From CAIUGU01 sp963819685 (GTDB lineage: Bacteria > Pseudomonadota > Gammaproteobacteria > Steroidobacterales > Steroidobacteraceae), in NCBI GenBank assembly GCA_963819685.1, contig CAWFXI010000011.1, forward strand, positions 124,001 to 188,000: a DNA stretch of 64,000 nt, given 5' to 3'. This document shows positions 9,134 through 19,935 of the stretch, one piece after another (the stretch's first letter is position 1; every line of letters starts with the position of its first letter). The translations under genes and the position numbers were made by a program. The notes beneath the pieces were generated by a model. The model was given only the letters and a program-made list of their open reading frames with translations. It made no database searches and had not been told where the DNA came from.

Positions 9134-10450
9134 TCAGGCTGCTCGACGCTTCGCGGCGTCGACCATGCTCCGGCCATGCTCGATGTAGTACTCGAACTCG
9201 TGCCGGAAATGCTTCAGGAAACTCTGGATCGGCCATGCCGAGGCATCGCCGAACGCGCAGATGGTATGGCCTTCGATCTTGCCGGCGACATCCAGCAGCA
9301 TGTCGAGGTCCGTCGCACGCCCCTGCCCTGCGAGCACGCGCTTCAGCAGCCGGTTCATCCAGCCGGTGCCCTCGCGGCAGGGCGTGCACTGGCCGCAGGA
9401 TTCGGCGTGATAGAAGCGGGAGATCCGCTCAAGGGCGCGAACCATGCACGTGGTGTCGTCCATGATGATGGCCGACCCCGTACCCAGCGACGAACCCGCC
9501 TTGCGCAGACCGTCATAGTCCATGGTCGCCTGCAACATCACATCGCCTGGAACAACGGGCACCGAAACTCCGCCCGGAATGACGGCCTTCAGTTTGCGGC
9601 CCTCACGAACGCCGCCCGCGAGTTCGAGTAGATCCTTGAAGGGAATGCCGAGCGGCAACTCGAAATTGCCCGGCTTGTTCACATGGCCGGACATCGAGAA
9701 GATCATCGTGCCGCCGGAGTTCGCCACACCGAGGTCCGCAAACCACTTGGACCCCTTGCGCATGATGGTCGGTACCGAGGCATAGCTCTGCGTGTTGTTG
9801 ATGGTCGTCGGCTTGCCGTACAGGCCGAAGTTGGCGGGAAAGGGTGGCTTGAAGCGCGGCCGGCCCTGCTTGCCTTCCAGCGACTCCAGCAGCGCCGTTT
9901 CTTCACCGCAGATATAGGCACCTGCGCCGACATAGGTATGGAGATCGAAATCGACGCCCGACCCCAGGATGTTCTTGCCCAGAAGACCCGCGGCGTAAGC
10001 CTGCTTGAGCGCCTCTTCGAAACGTGGCACCGGTTCAGCAAGGAATTCACCGCGAATGTAGTTGTAGCCCACCGTCGCATTCATCGCGTAGCCGCCGATG
10101 GCCATGCCTTCGATCAGTGCATGCGGGTTGTAACGCAGGATGTCGCGGTCATGGCAGGTGCCAGGCTCGCTCTCGTCGGAATTGCAGACCACATACTTCT
10201 GGATGGGCGACTGGCGGGGCATGAAGCTCCATTTCACGCCGGTCGGAAAACCCGCGCCGCCTCGACCCCGGAGGCCGGAAGCCTTCACTTCTTCAATGAC
10301 GGCTTCGCGTGGGGTCTTCTCGGTGAGCATCTTTTCCCACGCCTGATAGCCACCGATCTTGCGATAGGTGTCTATATCCCACGAGCGCTCCATCCCGAGC
10401 GGCTCGAAGCACACCAGGTTCTGCGGGTACTTGGGAGAGCTGGCGGTCAT
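9134..10450 (-). CDS. nuoF: NADH-quinone oxidoreductase subunit F (FMN/NADH-binding)
   Basis: This is the NADH dehydrogenase module subunit that binds NADH and FMN and holds cluster N3. It has 438 aa. The nucleotide-binding loop GRGGAGFPTGVKWSFMP, the FMN-site motif CNSDESEPGTCHDRDI and the [4Fe-4S] motif SCGQCTPCREGTGW with a distal Cys (HTICAFGDA) are visible. Its start overlaps the nuoE stop by 4 bp. Confidence 0.98.
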   Translation of the reverse strand: MTASSPKYPQNLVCFEPLGMERSWDIDTYRKIGGYQAWEKMLTEKTPREAVIEEVKASGLRGRGGAGFPTGVKWSFMPRQSPIQKYVVCNSDESEPGTCHDRDILRYNPHALIEGMAIGGYAMNATVGYNYIRGEFLAEPVPRFEEALKQAYAAGLLGKNILGSGVDFDLHTYVGAGAYICGEETALLESLEGKQGRPRFKPPFPANFGLYGKPTTINNTQSYASVPTIMRKGSKWFADLGVANSGGTMIFSMSGHVNKPGNFELPLGIPFKDLLELAGGVREGRKLKAVIPGGVSVPVVPGDVMLQATMDYDGLRKAGSSLGTGSAIIMDDTTCMVRALERISRFYHAESCGQCTPCREGTGWMNRLLKRVLAGQGRATDLDMLLDVAGKIEGHTICAFGDASAWPIQSFLKHFRHEFEYYIEHGRSMVDAAKRRAA

Positions 10451-10959
10451 TTGTGCTGATCCAGGATCTCATCGACCTTCGCGGGCGTCAGATACTCGTA
10501 GAACACATGATCGACCATCATCATCGGCGCACCCGTGCAGGCGGCCAGGCACTCTTCTTCCTGCTTCAGGAAGAAGCGTCCATCCGGCGTACTCTCGCCC
10601 ACCTTGATGCCCAGGCGCTGTTCGACATGCGCGAGAATTTCCTCGCCCCCACACAGCATGCAGGAAATGTTCGTGCACACCGACACGTGATGCCGTCCGA
10701 CCGGTTTTGTCTCGAACATCGAATAGAACGTCGCGACTTCGTACACCTGGATCGGCGGCAAACCGATGTACTCGGCGATGCCGTCCATCAGTTCCCGGGT
10801 CAGAAAGCCGTTGTTTTCGTGCTGGGCGGCACGCAGTGCTGCGAGCACGGCCGAGCGACGACGATCGGGCGGGAACTTGGCCAGCCAGTGATCGATGTCT
10901 TCCTTGAGATGACCGGAAATCACTCCGGTACTGCCGTGCTGGTTCTCGGGGTGGCTCAC
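10447..10959 (-). CDS. nuoE: NADH-quinone oxidoreductase subunit E ([2Fe-2S])
   Basis: This is a thioredoxin-fold subunit carrying the off-pathway [2Fe-2S] cluster N1a. Its 170 aa is a normal length. The four cluster cysteines sit in VCTNISCMLCGG and, about 35 residues later, EECLAACTGAP. VATFYSMF is the typical family segment preceding them. Four-base overlaps with both nuoD and nuoF indicate a coupled D-E-F segment. Confidence 0.97.
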   Translation of the reverse strand: MSHPENQHGSTGVISGHLKEDIDHWLAKFPPDRRRSAVLAALRAAQHENNGFLTRELMDGIAEYIGLPPIQVYEVATFYSMFETKPVGRHHVSVCTNISCMLCGGEEILAHVEQRLGIKVGESTPDGRFFLKQEEECLAACTGAPMMMVDHVFYEYLTPAKVDEILDQHK

Positions 10960-12209
10960 CGGTCGATCTCTCCGAATACGATGTCCTGGGTGCCGATCAC
11001 CGCGACGACGTCAGCCAGCATGTGGCCAGTGACCATTTCCTCCAGCGACGCGAGGTGCGGGAAGCCCGGCGCGCGGCACTTGAGGCGGTACGGCTTGTTG
11101 GCGCCATCGGAGACGAGGTAGATCCCGAACTCTCCCTTGGGCGCTTCGACCGCGGCGTACGCCTCACCGGCCGGCACGCAGTAGCCCTCGGTGAACAGCT
11201 TGAAATGATGGATCAGCGATTCCATGTCGCCCTTCATTTCCTCACGCGTCGGCGGCACGATCTTGTGGTCAGCGAGCATCACGGGACCGGGGTGGACCTT
11301 CAGCCAGTCGACGCACTGCTTGATGATGCGATTGGACTGCCGCATTTCCTCTATTCGCACGAGGTATCGGTCGTAGCAGTCGCCGTGTACGCCTACCGGA
11401 ATATCGAAATCCATGCGGTCATACACTTCATAGGGCTGCTTCTTGCGCAGATCCCACGCAAGTCCGGAACCACGCAGCATGGGACCCGTGAAGCCGAGCT
11501 GCAGCGCACGCTCCGGCGTTACAACACCGATATTGACCGTGCGCTGTTTCCAGATGCGGTTGTCGGTAAGCAGGGTTTCGTATTCGTCGACACAGGCCGG
11601 AAAGCGCTGCGTGAAATCATCGATGAAGTCGACCAACGTGCCAGAGCGTCGCTCGTTGTAGCGATCCGCGTCTTTCTGCGTCCGCCATTTCGACTGCTGG
11701 TACCGGGGCATCGAATCCGGCAGGTCGCGATAGACGCCGCCTGGCCGGTAGTAGGTGGCATGCATGCGCGTCCCCGAGACTGCCTCATAGCAATCCATCA
11801 GGTCTTCGCGCTCGCGGAACGCATACAGGAACACGGTCATCGCGCCGATGTCGAGACCATGGGCCCCGAGCCACATCAGGTGATTCAGGATACGGGTGAT
11901 CTCGTCGAACATGACGCGGATGTACTGGGCGCGCTCGGGTGGCGCAATGCCCAGCAGCTTCTCGATGGCATTCACGTACGCGTGTTCGTTGCACATCATC
12001 GAGACGTAGTCGAGACGATCCATGTAGCCGATCGACTGGTTGTACGGCTTCGACTCAGCCAGCTTCTCGGTGCCCCGGTGCAGCAGGCCGATGTGCGGGT
12101 CGGCCTTCTGAATGACTTCGCCTTCCATCTCGAGCACCAGGCGCAGCACGCCATGCGCAGCAGGATGCTGCGGGCCGAAATTCATCGTGAAATTGCGGAT
12201 CTCGCTCAT
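10956..12209 (-). CDS. nuoD: NADH-quinone oxidoreductase subunit D (49 kDa-type)
   Basis: This quinone-site subunit is related to the NiFe-hydrogenase large subunit. It has 417 aa and is separate from nuoC, not fused as in E. coli. MNFGPQHPAAHGVLRLVLEM is the conserved N-terminal loop that shapes the Q site (His pair). HIGLLHRGTEKL and RIDYVSMMCNEHAY-like YVSMMCNEHAYV follow. The start lies 4 bp after the nuoC stop. Confidence 0.98.
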   Translation of the reverse strand: MSEIRNFTMNFGPQHPAAHGVLRLVLEMEGEVIQKADPHIGLLHRGTEKLAESKPYNQSIGYMDRLDYVSMMCNEHAYVNAIEKLLGIAPPERAQYIRVMFDEITRILNHLMWLGAHGLDIGAMTVFLYAFREREDLMDCYEAVSGTRMHATYYRPGGVYRDLPDSMPRYQQSKWRTQKDADRYNERRSGTLVDFIDDFTQRFPACVDEYETLLTDNRIWKQRTVNIGVVTPERALQLGFTGPMLRGSGLAWDLRKKQPYEVYDRMDFDIPVGVHGDCYDRYLVRIEEMRQSNRIIKQCVDWLKVHPGPVMLADHKIVPPTREEMKGDMESLIHHFKLFTEGYCVPAGEAYAAVEAPKGEFGIYLVSDGANKPYRLKCRAPGFPHLASLEEMVTGHMLADVVAVIGTQDIVFGEIDR

Positions 12210-12213
12210 CGGT

Positions 12214-12936
12214 TCAGGTCTTGGGTCCAGCGGGCGCTGCCTGGACCGCCGGACGTGCGGCGGTCAGCCCTGCCTCGTAGCGATTGTCAGCACGAATGAC
12301 TCGCGGCACGAGCGTACGGGGCTCGATGCTGACCGGCTGATAGACGACACGGCCTTTGGCTGCGTCATAGCGCACTTCGACATTGCCGATCAGCGGGAAG
12401 TCCTTGCGGAACGGATGGCCGATGAAGCCGTAGTCGGTCAGGATCCTGCGCAGGTCCGGATGACCGTTAAAGAAGATACCGAACAGGTCGAAGGCCTCGC
12501 GCTCATACCAGTTGGCCGAAGCCCAGATGTCGATCACGGAATCGAGAACCGGCGGCTCGCCTTCGACGCAGTAACTGCGGAGCCGGATGCGCCAGTTGTG
12601 AGTGACTGACAGCAGATGATAGGCAACGGCAAAGCGGCGTGTCGTCAGGCCATCAGGAGTCGGCAGGTCGCGCTCAACGCTGCGGCTGAAGCCGGTGCCC
12701 GTCGACTCGAAGGTTTCCCATTCGGTCAATCCGAAAGCGAGATAGTCGACGGGAGTGAGATCGACGAGCTGCTCGAAGCCCAGCTCCTTTTCGTCGCGCA
12801 TCAACTTGCAAACCGCCAGCAGATTTTCAGCCGCGACTTCATAGGTCAACTCACCGCAGCTCGACGCAATGCGCTTGACGTGGCCACCGCAGAGCGACTC
12901 CACCTTCGAGGCCAATGTCTCGATGCGGGCAGACAT
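12214..12936 (-). CDS. nuoC: NADH-quinone oxidoreductase subunit C (30 kDa-type)
   Basis: This peripheral-arm subunit docks NuoD and NuoB. The reading frame is open further upstream into nuoB, but the start was set at the ATG encoding MSARIETLASKVES (240 aa). This gives normal family length and removes a low-complexity 59-residue extension that only overlaps nuoB. The C-terminal signature ANWYEREAFDLFGIFFNGHP followed by RRILTDYGFIGHPFRKDFP is diagnostic. It starts 10 bp after nuoB. Confidence 0.96.
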   Translation of the reverse strand: MSARIETLASKVESLCGGHVKRIASSCGELTYEVAAENLLAVCKLMRDEKELGFEQLVDLTPVDYLAFGLTEWETFESTGTGFSRSVERDLPTPDGLTTRRFAVAYHLLSVTHNWRIRLRSYCVEGEPPVLDSVIDIWASANWYEREAFDLFGIFFNGHPDLRRILTDYGFIGHPFRKDFPLIGNVEVRYDAAKGRVVYQPVSIEPRTLVPRVIRADNRYEAGLTAARPAVQAAPAGPKT

Positions 12937-12946
12937 AGACTCTCTC

Positions 12947-13453
12947 CTACCGCGCGATGGTGTTCGTGCGACGAATCTTGTTCTGCAGCTGGATGATGCC
13001 GTAGAGCAAGGCTTCCGCCGTGGGCGGACAGCCGGGGACATAAACGTCCACCGGCACGATCCGGTCGCAACCTCGTACGACCGCATAGGAATAGTGGTAG
13101 TAGCCACCACCATTGGCGCAGGAACCCATCGAAATGACCCACCGGGGTTCCGGCATCTGGTCGTAGACCTTGCGCAGCGCGGGCGCCATCTTGTTGACGA
13201 GCGTTCCGGCCACGATCATGACGTCAGACTGGCGAGGACTGGGCCGGAAGACCACACCGAAGCGGTCGAGGTCATAGCGGGCTGCACCCGCGTGCATCAT
13301 CTCGACCGCACAGCACGCCAGGCCGAATGTCATCGGCCACATGGAACCCGTGCGGGCCCAGTTGACCACCGCATCGACCGTTGTGACGACGAAGCCGCGT
13401 TGCGTGACGGCATCGACCGGCGATTCTTCCACGACCGGGGCAGCTAGTCCCAT
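12947..13453 (-). CDS. nuoB: NADH-quinone oxidoreductase subunit B ([4Fe-4S] N2)
   Basis: This subunit holds the terminal N2 cluster next to the quinone. It has 168 aa. The tandem cysteines in TFGLACCAVEMM plus the later Cys residues in SMGSCANGGGYYHYSYAVV and PGCPPTAEALL form the unusual N2 ligand set. It overlaps the end of nuoA by 10 bp. Confidence 0.98.
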   Translation of the reverse strand: MGLAAPVVEESPVDAVTQRGFVVTTVDAVVNWARTGSMWPMTFGLACCAVEMMHAGAARYDLDRFGVVFRPSPRQSDVMIVAGTLVNKMAPALRKVYDQMPEPRWVISMGSCANGGGYYHYSYAVVRGCDRIVPVDVYVPGCPPTAEALLYGIIQLQNKIRRTNTIAR

Positions 13454-13800
13454 TCAAGCGCCCCTTTTTTCCACTCGTAAATGAAGCCGACGACCAGCAC
13501 AAGCAGGAATATGCCCATCGCGGCCAGGCCGAGAATGCCGATCGAATCGAGCGACACTGCCCATGGAAACAGGAAGGCGATTTCGAGATCGAACACGATG
13601 AAGAGAATGGCGACGAGGTAGTACCTGACGTCGAACTTCATGCGGGAGTCTTCAAAGGCTTCGAAACCGCACTCATACGAGGACAGTTTGGCAGCATCCG
13701 GACGACGCGGTCCAAGCAGGAAGCCGAGGCCCAACAGCAATAGTCCAAGGACGCCGGCGACGCCCAGGAAAATCAGTATCGGGAGATAGTTTTCAAGCAT
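13444..13800 (-). CDS. nuoA: NADH-quinone oxidoreductase subunit A
   Basis: This is the first gene of the nuo operon, a three-helix membrane subunit beside the quinone chamber. Its 118 aa is the standard length. YECGFEAFEDSRMKFDVRYY is the conserved loop after TM1 that contains the switch Cys. LVAILFIVFDLEIAFLFPW forms TM2 with its acidic pair. The upstream 300 bp is non-coding and carries the candidate promoter. Confidence 0.97.
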   Translation of the reverse strand: MLENYLPILIFLGVAGVLGLLLLGLGFLLGPRRPDAAKLSSYECGFEAFEDSRMKFDVRYYLVAILFIVFDLEIAFLFPWAVSLDSIGILGLAAMGIFLLVLVVGFIYEWKKGALEWD

Positions 13801-13835
13801 CGCCGCCCGCTATAGGGAACCCTGAACGGGCCGGG

Positions 13836-13844
13836 ATTGTAGCA
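13836..13844 (-). promoter_or_regulatory. candidate extended -10 promoter of the nuo operon
   Basis: On the minus strand the sequence TGCTACAAT is an extended -10 element (TGn plus TACAAT). It ends about 35 bp before the nuoA ATG, placing a transcript start near 13,829 with a short leader. The -35 hexamer 17 bp upstream (TTACTG) is poor, which fits extended -10 promoters. The call rests on motif and position only. Confidence 0.45.
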
Positions 13845-14082
13845 GGGAGGTTGCAGCGCAGTAACCCCGTACATGACGAAATCGTCAGCGCGTCAGTCGG
13901 ATGCAGTGCACCTGTACCAGGTTGGCGAATCGTGCTTTATTTTGCTTTTTTCCAATGCGACCAATCAAGAACAGAGTGGGTTGGTGTCGGGAAAGAACCC
14001 GACGCTTTTGCACAACTTTTCTCTTGGACAACCCCAAGATACAAGAGGTGGCAGGTCCGGGCAGGAAGCCCGGGGTGTCTAT

Positions 14083-14118
14083 CTACTTCTTTCTTTTCCA
14101 ATCCAAAGAAAGAAGTAG
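14083..14118. repeat. perfect 14-bp inverted repeat (8-nt loop) in the nuoA / tRNA-Leu spacer
   Basis: The arms ctacttctttcttt (14083-14096) and aaagaaagaagtag (14105-14118) are perfectly complementary around an 8-nt loop. A further GC hairpin, ccgggc/gcccgg, sits at 14057-14073. The 332 bp between nuoA and the tRNA otherwise holds only the nuo promoter. The arms lie just past the 3' end of the tRNA on its own strand but lack a U-tract, so a classical terminator is unlikely. The low-complexity CTTCTTTCTT arm resembles dispersed intergenic repeats; no second copy was seen here. Confidence 0.7.
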
Positions 14119-14132
14119 CAAGAAAGAAAGAT

Positions 14133-14217
14133 TGGTGCGGATGAGAGGACTCGAACCTCCACGGATTGCTCCACTACCACCTCAAGGTAGCGTGTCTACC
14201 AGTTCCACCACATCCGC
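14133..14217 (-). tRNA. leuU: tRNA-Leu (anticodon GAG), CCA encoded
   Basis: This is an 85-nt class II tRNA. The acceptor stem GCGGATG pairs with CATCCGC, followed by discriminator A and an encoded CCA. The D-arm GGTGGAACTGGTAGACAC and T-arm GGTTCGAGTCC are canonical. The anticodon stem CTACC/GGTAG encloses the loop TTGAGGT, giving anticodon GAG, which reads CUC/CUU. A long variable arm (TGGAGCAATCCG) is present as expected for leucine. In E. coli the same isoacceptor (leuU) also follows secG, so the linkage is conserved. Confidence 0.97.
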
Positions 14218-14315
14218 ACCGTGACCTGTAACTGTCCGGTGCTCGCCACCCTTGCCGGTGGTTGACTGCCTTGCAGGCAGCCGCTTGATCAAATGCCAGT
14301 CAAAGCCTCTCAGGC

Positions 14316-14720
14316 TCAGGGCTGTGTCGGGGCGGGAGCCTCTGGAGCAGGAGCCCCAGCGGCCTCAGGCGCTGCTGCGGGCCGGGATTCCGCTGGCAAT
14401 GTTACGGCAGCACCCTCGGCTGGCGCGCCAGTGACAGGCGCCGGGAGGCTGACCCGGTCAATCACGCTGGTCGGTGCAGTCTGGCGACTGCCCAGGTACG
14501 CCAGCGAGAGACTCGTGACGAAGAACAGTGCTGCCAGCGTGGCGGTAGACCGCGACAGGAAGGAAGCCGCGCCGCGGGCACCGAATACGGTTCCCGATGC
14601 GCCGGACCCGAAGCCGGCGCCCGCATCCGCACCCTTGCCCCGCTGCAGGAGAACGAGCAACACGATGCCGATGCCGACCAGTACATGAAAAACGGTGATA
14701 GCGGTGTGTAACCAGCTCAT
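14316..14720 (-). CDS. secG: preprotein translocase subunit SecG
   Basis: This auxiliary subunit of the SecYEG translocon has 134 aa from the ATG encoding MSWLHTAITVFHVLVG. There are two transmembrane helices. LLVLLQRGKGADAGAGFG and GASGTVFGARGAASFLSR form the conserved cytoplasmic loop between them. A long Ala/Pro-rich C-terminal tail follows TM2 and accounts for the extra length. Upstream codons in the same frame overlap the tpiA end and were excluded. The tRNA-Leu lies about 100 bp downstream. Confidence 0.95.
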   Translation of the reverse strand: MSWLHTAITVFHVLVGIGIVLLVLLQRGKGADAGAGFGSGASGTVFGARGAASFLSRSTATLAALFFVTSLSLAYLGSRQTAPTSVIDRVSLPAPVTGAPAEGAAVTLPAESRPAAAPEAAGAPAPEAPAPTQP

Positions 14721-14748
14721 TTCGATTCCAGTTTCAATCAACCCGAAG

Positions 14749-15525
14749 TCAATAGCCCCGCGCGGCGCTGCAGATTCCGACGAATTCGCGTGCGTTGAGC
14801 GAGGCGCCGCCCACCAGCCCCCCATCCACGTCCGCCATTGCAAACAGTTCAGCGGCATTGCCCGCCTTGACACTGCCGCCGTACAGCACCCGGATCAGGC
14901 CGGCGATTCTAGCATCCTGCCTGCCGAGCGCAGCACGGATATGCTGGTGGACATCCTGCGCCTGCTGGGGCGTCGCATTCTTGCCTGTGCCGATCGCCCA
15001 GACGGGCTCATACGCCACCACCGCCTGCTCGAAAGCTGCGATTCCGGCGAGATCCACAACGGCCGCCAGTTGCCTGTCGACGACCGTCATCGTATGGCCG
15101 CCATCGCGCTCCTCCAGGGATTCCCCGACACACAGGACCGGAATCAGCCCCTGGGACTGCGCGGCAACGAACTTGCGGGCCACCAGCGCATCGGTTTCCT
15201 TATAGATTGCCCGCCGTTCCGAGTGGCCCACGATGACATGGGAACAGCCGAGATCCTTCAGCATTGCTGCCGAAACTTCTCCCGTGAACGCGCCCGACGG
15301 CTCGGCGCATACGGACTGCGCACCCAACCGGACGCCGGAGCCCTTCAGCATGCGGCCCACTTCAGTCAGGTAGACAAACGGCGGGCAAAGGAGGACGTCC
15401 GTGGTACCAGGCTGTGGCAGGTCATGCAGCAATGCCGTGACGAGCGCTGTGTTCTCGGCACGCGATCCATGCATCTTCCAGTTGCCTGCCACCAGCGGCC
15501 GGCGCCTGTGCTGTGTGCCCGTCAT
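14749..15525 (-). CDS. tpiA: triose-phosphate isomerase
   Basis: This enzyme interconverts dihydroxyacetone phosphate and glyceraldehyde-3-phosphate in glycolysis and gluconeogenesis. It has 258 aa, a full TIM barrel. Catalytic Lys is in AGNWKMHGS, catalytic His in HVIVGHSERR, and catalytic Glu with the mobile loop in VAYEPVWAIGTG. The phosphate-binding LYGGSVKAGNA is near the end. It sits between glmM and secG, where E. coli has nothing; this tpiA-secG pairing is seen in many other proteobacteria. Confidence 0.97.
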   Translation of the reverse strand: MTGTQHRRRPLVAGNWKMHGSRAENTALVTALLHDLPQPGTTDVLLCPPFVYLTEVGRMLKGSGVRLGAQSVCAEPSGAFTGEVSAAMLKDLGCSHVIVGHSERRAIYKETDALVARKFVAAQSQGLIPVLCVGESLEERDGGHTMTVVDRQLAAVVDLAGIAAFEQAVVAYEPVWAIGTGKNATPQQAQDVHQHIRAALGRQDARIAGLIRVLYGGSVKAGNAAELFAMADVDGGLVGGASLNAREFVGICSAARGY

Positions 15526-15671
15526 ACCCGCCGCCCCTGTCTGTCACGCCAAAAAGGCGCGCAAGAGTAACGGCCAAGCGCGGGGAAAGCAACGGAATGT
15601 GGGCGTACTGAAGACACACGAACTCCCTGAAGCACAAGCCATTTCCGAGTCAGGCCGGGACTTTTCGGGGA

Positions 15672-17007
15672 TCAGGCCGCCGCCCGCTCGACCGATGCGG
15701 CGAGCTCCGTAGCCAGTTGCTGGACCAGCGCCCCATCCCGCCCTTCCACCATCACGCGAATGACCGGTTCAGTTCCGGACGGGCGCAGAACGATTCTGCC
15801 CTCGCCTCCCAGCCTGCCCTCGGCACGGGCTACGGCGTCCTGGATGGCCGGCGTGGCGTTTACATCGATCCGGCGAGCCACTCTTACGTTTTTGAGCACC
15901 TGCGGGTACTTCATCATCGGTGCCGCCAGCTCGGCGAGACCTTTGCCGGTCTTCTGCATGATTGCGAGCACCTGCAACGCGCTGATCAGCGCATCCCCAG
16001 TGGTCGTCCGGTCCAGGCAGAGCAGGTGCCCTGATGACTCTCCGCCAATCGTGCCGCCCGTTTCGCGCAACATTTCGAGCACATAGCGATCGCCGACTTT
16101 CGCCCGCAGAAACCCGATGCCCAGCTTCTTCAGTGCATGCTCGAGCCCCAGATTGCTCATGACCGTGCCGACCACGGGGCCGGTCAGTGCGTTGTCGGCG
16201 TGCCGGGCGGCGGCAATGACATACAGCAGCTGGTCGCCATCCACGATGCGACCAAGATGATCGACCATCACCAGGCGATCGCCGTCACCATCCAGCGCGA
16301 TACCCACCTGCGCCCTGACGCCCGGTACCGTCAATTGCAGCAGCTCCGGGTTCGTCGATCCGCAGCCAAGGTTGATGTTCCGGCCGTTCGGAGAACAGCC
16401 GATGGGCACGATCTCGGCACCCAGGTCCGCGAGTATCCGCGGACCCACCTTGTAGCCAGCGCCGTTCGCGCAGTCGATGACGATCTTGAAGTTCCTGAGA
16501 TTCATGCCCTGCGGGAATGGTCGACGCGCAGAATTCCTGGTACTTGGTCCGCGACTTGTCCACACGTCGTGCGCTGCCCAGCGCCTCCGATGATCGCGTA
16601 ACCGGCGCCGCGTCAAGGAATCGCTCGATCTCGCCCTCGATGTCATCCGACAGCTTCGAGCCATTGGCGTCGAAGAACTTGATGCCGTTGTCCTCGTACA
16701 GATTGTGGGACGCGCTGATGACCACGCCAAAGTCACACTCGAATTTCTGCGTCAGGTAGGCAATGGCCGGAGTGGGCAGCGGCCCGATCAGCATGACGTT
16801 CACGCCCGCCGCAACAAACCCGGCTTCGAGCGCAGCTTCGAACATGTAGCCGGAGAGCCGTGTGTCCTTGCCGACCAGCACGGTACCGCCCTTCGGCGCG
16901 AGTACCTGCGCAGCCGCACTGGCGAGACGCAAGGCGAAATCGACGGTCATGGGAGCGTCGCCCACGTTGCCCCGCACACCATCCGTTCCGAAGTATTTCC
17001 GGCTCAC
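15672..17007 (-). CDS. glmM: phosphoglucosamine mutase, reading frame broken by one extra base
   Basis: GlmM converts glucosamine-6-phosphate to glucosamine-1-phosphate for UDP-GlcNAc and peptidoglycan synthesis. The N-terminal part reads from a GTG (VSRKYFGTDGVRG) through the catalytic serine loop VVISASHNLYEDNGIKFF to KYQEFCAST. The rest continues in another frame from FPQGMNLRNFKIVIDCANG through metal loop DGDGDR, sugar loop GGESSGH and phosphate loop RPSGTEPVIRVMVEG. Deleting one base near 16,518 (ACCATTCCC to ACCTTCCC) restores a protein of about 444 aa. Because the gene is normally essential and both halves are pristine, a sequence error is likelier than a pseudogene. Confidence 0.93.
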
Positions 17008-17029
17008 TGTCACCCCCGACGTTTCAATT

Positions 17030-17873
17030 TCAGTTGCTCTGATATCCCGCACGCTTGAGCGCGACGGCCACGCGGACTGCATCGACGGTCGCCGCGACGT
17101 CATGGGTCCTGATGATTTTCGCTCCTGCCAGAACCGCAGCCGTGGCGCCGGCCAGACCCCCTGCCAGACGGTCGTCTACCGCCCGTCCCAGCAGCTTACC
17201 GAACATGGACTTCCGCGAGACCCCGACCATGAGTGGCAAGCCTCCGACATCCAGGTCCCTGAGGTGCGCCAGCAACGCCAGATTGTGCTCGAGACGCTTG
17301 CCGAAGCCGATTCCCGGATCCAGCACCAGCCTGTCGGACGCGATGCCCGCAGCGTTGCAGGACCGCACCCTGTCTGCCAGGAACTGGTGCACTTCCCTGA
17401 CGACATCGCCATAGCCGGGATCAGCCTGCATGGACCCCGGATCGCCCTGCATGTGCATCAGGCAGATTGCGGCACCAGTACTGGCCGCCGCTGCAAGTGC
17501 GCCGGGGAACTGCAACGCGCTCACATCGTTGATCAGCGATGCTCCTGCGGTAACAGCCGCCACCATGACCTCGGGTTTGCGAGTATCGATGGACACCGGC
17601 ACCTGCGTCCGCCGAACGATGGCGGCAATCACGGGCAGCACCCGATCAAGCTCTGCCTCAACGCTGACCGGCGGCGCTCCAGGTCGCGTCGACTCGCCGC
17701 CAACATCGATCAGCGCCGCACCCTCCTCCACCATTCGCAGAGCGTGCTCGACTGCCGCGTCGACTGCAGAGAACTGCCCACCGTCCGAAAAGGAGTCGGG
17801 CGTGACATTGAGAACTCCCATGACGATCGGGGTCTCAAGCTCAAGGAAACCTGTTGGGCAGGCGCAGCCGCAT
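17030..17873 (-). CDS. folP: dihydropteroate synthase, probable N-terminal frameshift
   Basis: FolP condenses p-aminobenzoate with dihydropterin pyrophosphate in folate synthesis and is the sulfonamide target. An uninterrupted frame starts at MGVLNVTPDSFSDGG (17,821) and contains DVGGESTRPGA, SIDTRKPEV, LINDVSA, DPGIGFGK, VGVSRKSMFG and IIRTHDVA. Dihydropteroate synthases normally have 15-20 residues before this point. Removing one base of the GG at 17,845-17,846 joins it to ATG at 17,873, giving MRLRLPNRFLELETPIVMGV, an ideal family N-terminus. The start was therefore set at 17,873 with a suspected one-base insertion. Confidence 0.88.
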
Positions 17874-17904
17874 TGGGGGTCAACAACTCTTCAAGACAAT
17901 GCCG

Positions 17905-17944
17905 CCAAAAACAAGGGGCGATGCAGGTGACCCTGCATCGCCCC
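17905..17944 (-). terminator. Rho-independent terminator after ftsH
   Basis: A perfect 13-bp stem, ggggcgatgcagg / cctgcatcgcccc (17915-17944) with a 4-nt loop, is followed on the minus strand by TTGTTTTTGG. It lies 35 bp past the ftsH stop and before folP, so folP probably has its own promoter within the short remaining gap. Confidence 0.85.
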
Positions 17945-17978
17945 GGTTGGCTGTACTCACGCCATTCAGCTGCGGCTA

Positions 17979-19905
<1,927 letters not shown>

Positions 19906-19935
19906 TCCTCGAAAATCTTAAAGTTCCGCCCGATA

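Noticed and set aside
14083..14118. Rho-independent terminator of the tRNA
   Set aside because: The stem is AT-rich and is followed by ATAGACACCCC on the minus strand, not by a U-tract.
16285..17103. two separate glmM-like genes
   Set aside because: The two open frames are consecutive halves of one mutase joined at a one-base frame change, not two full enzymes.
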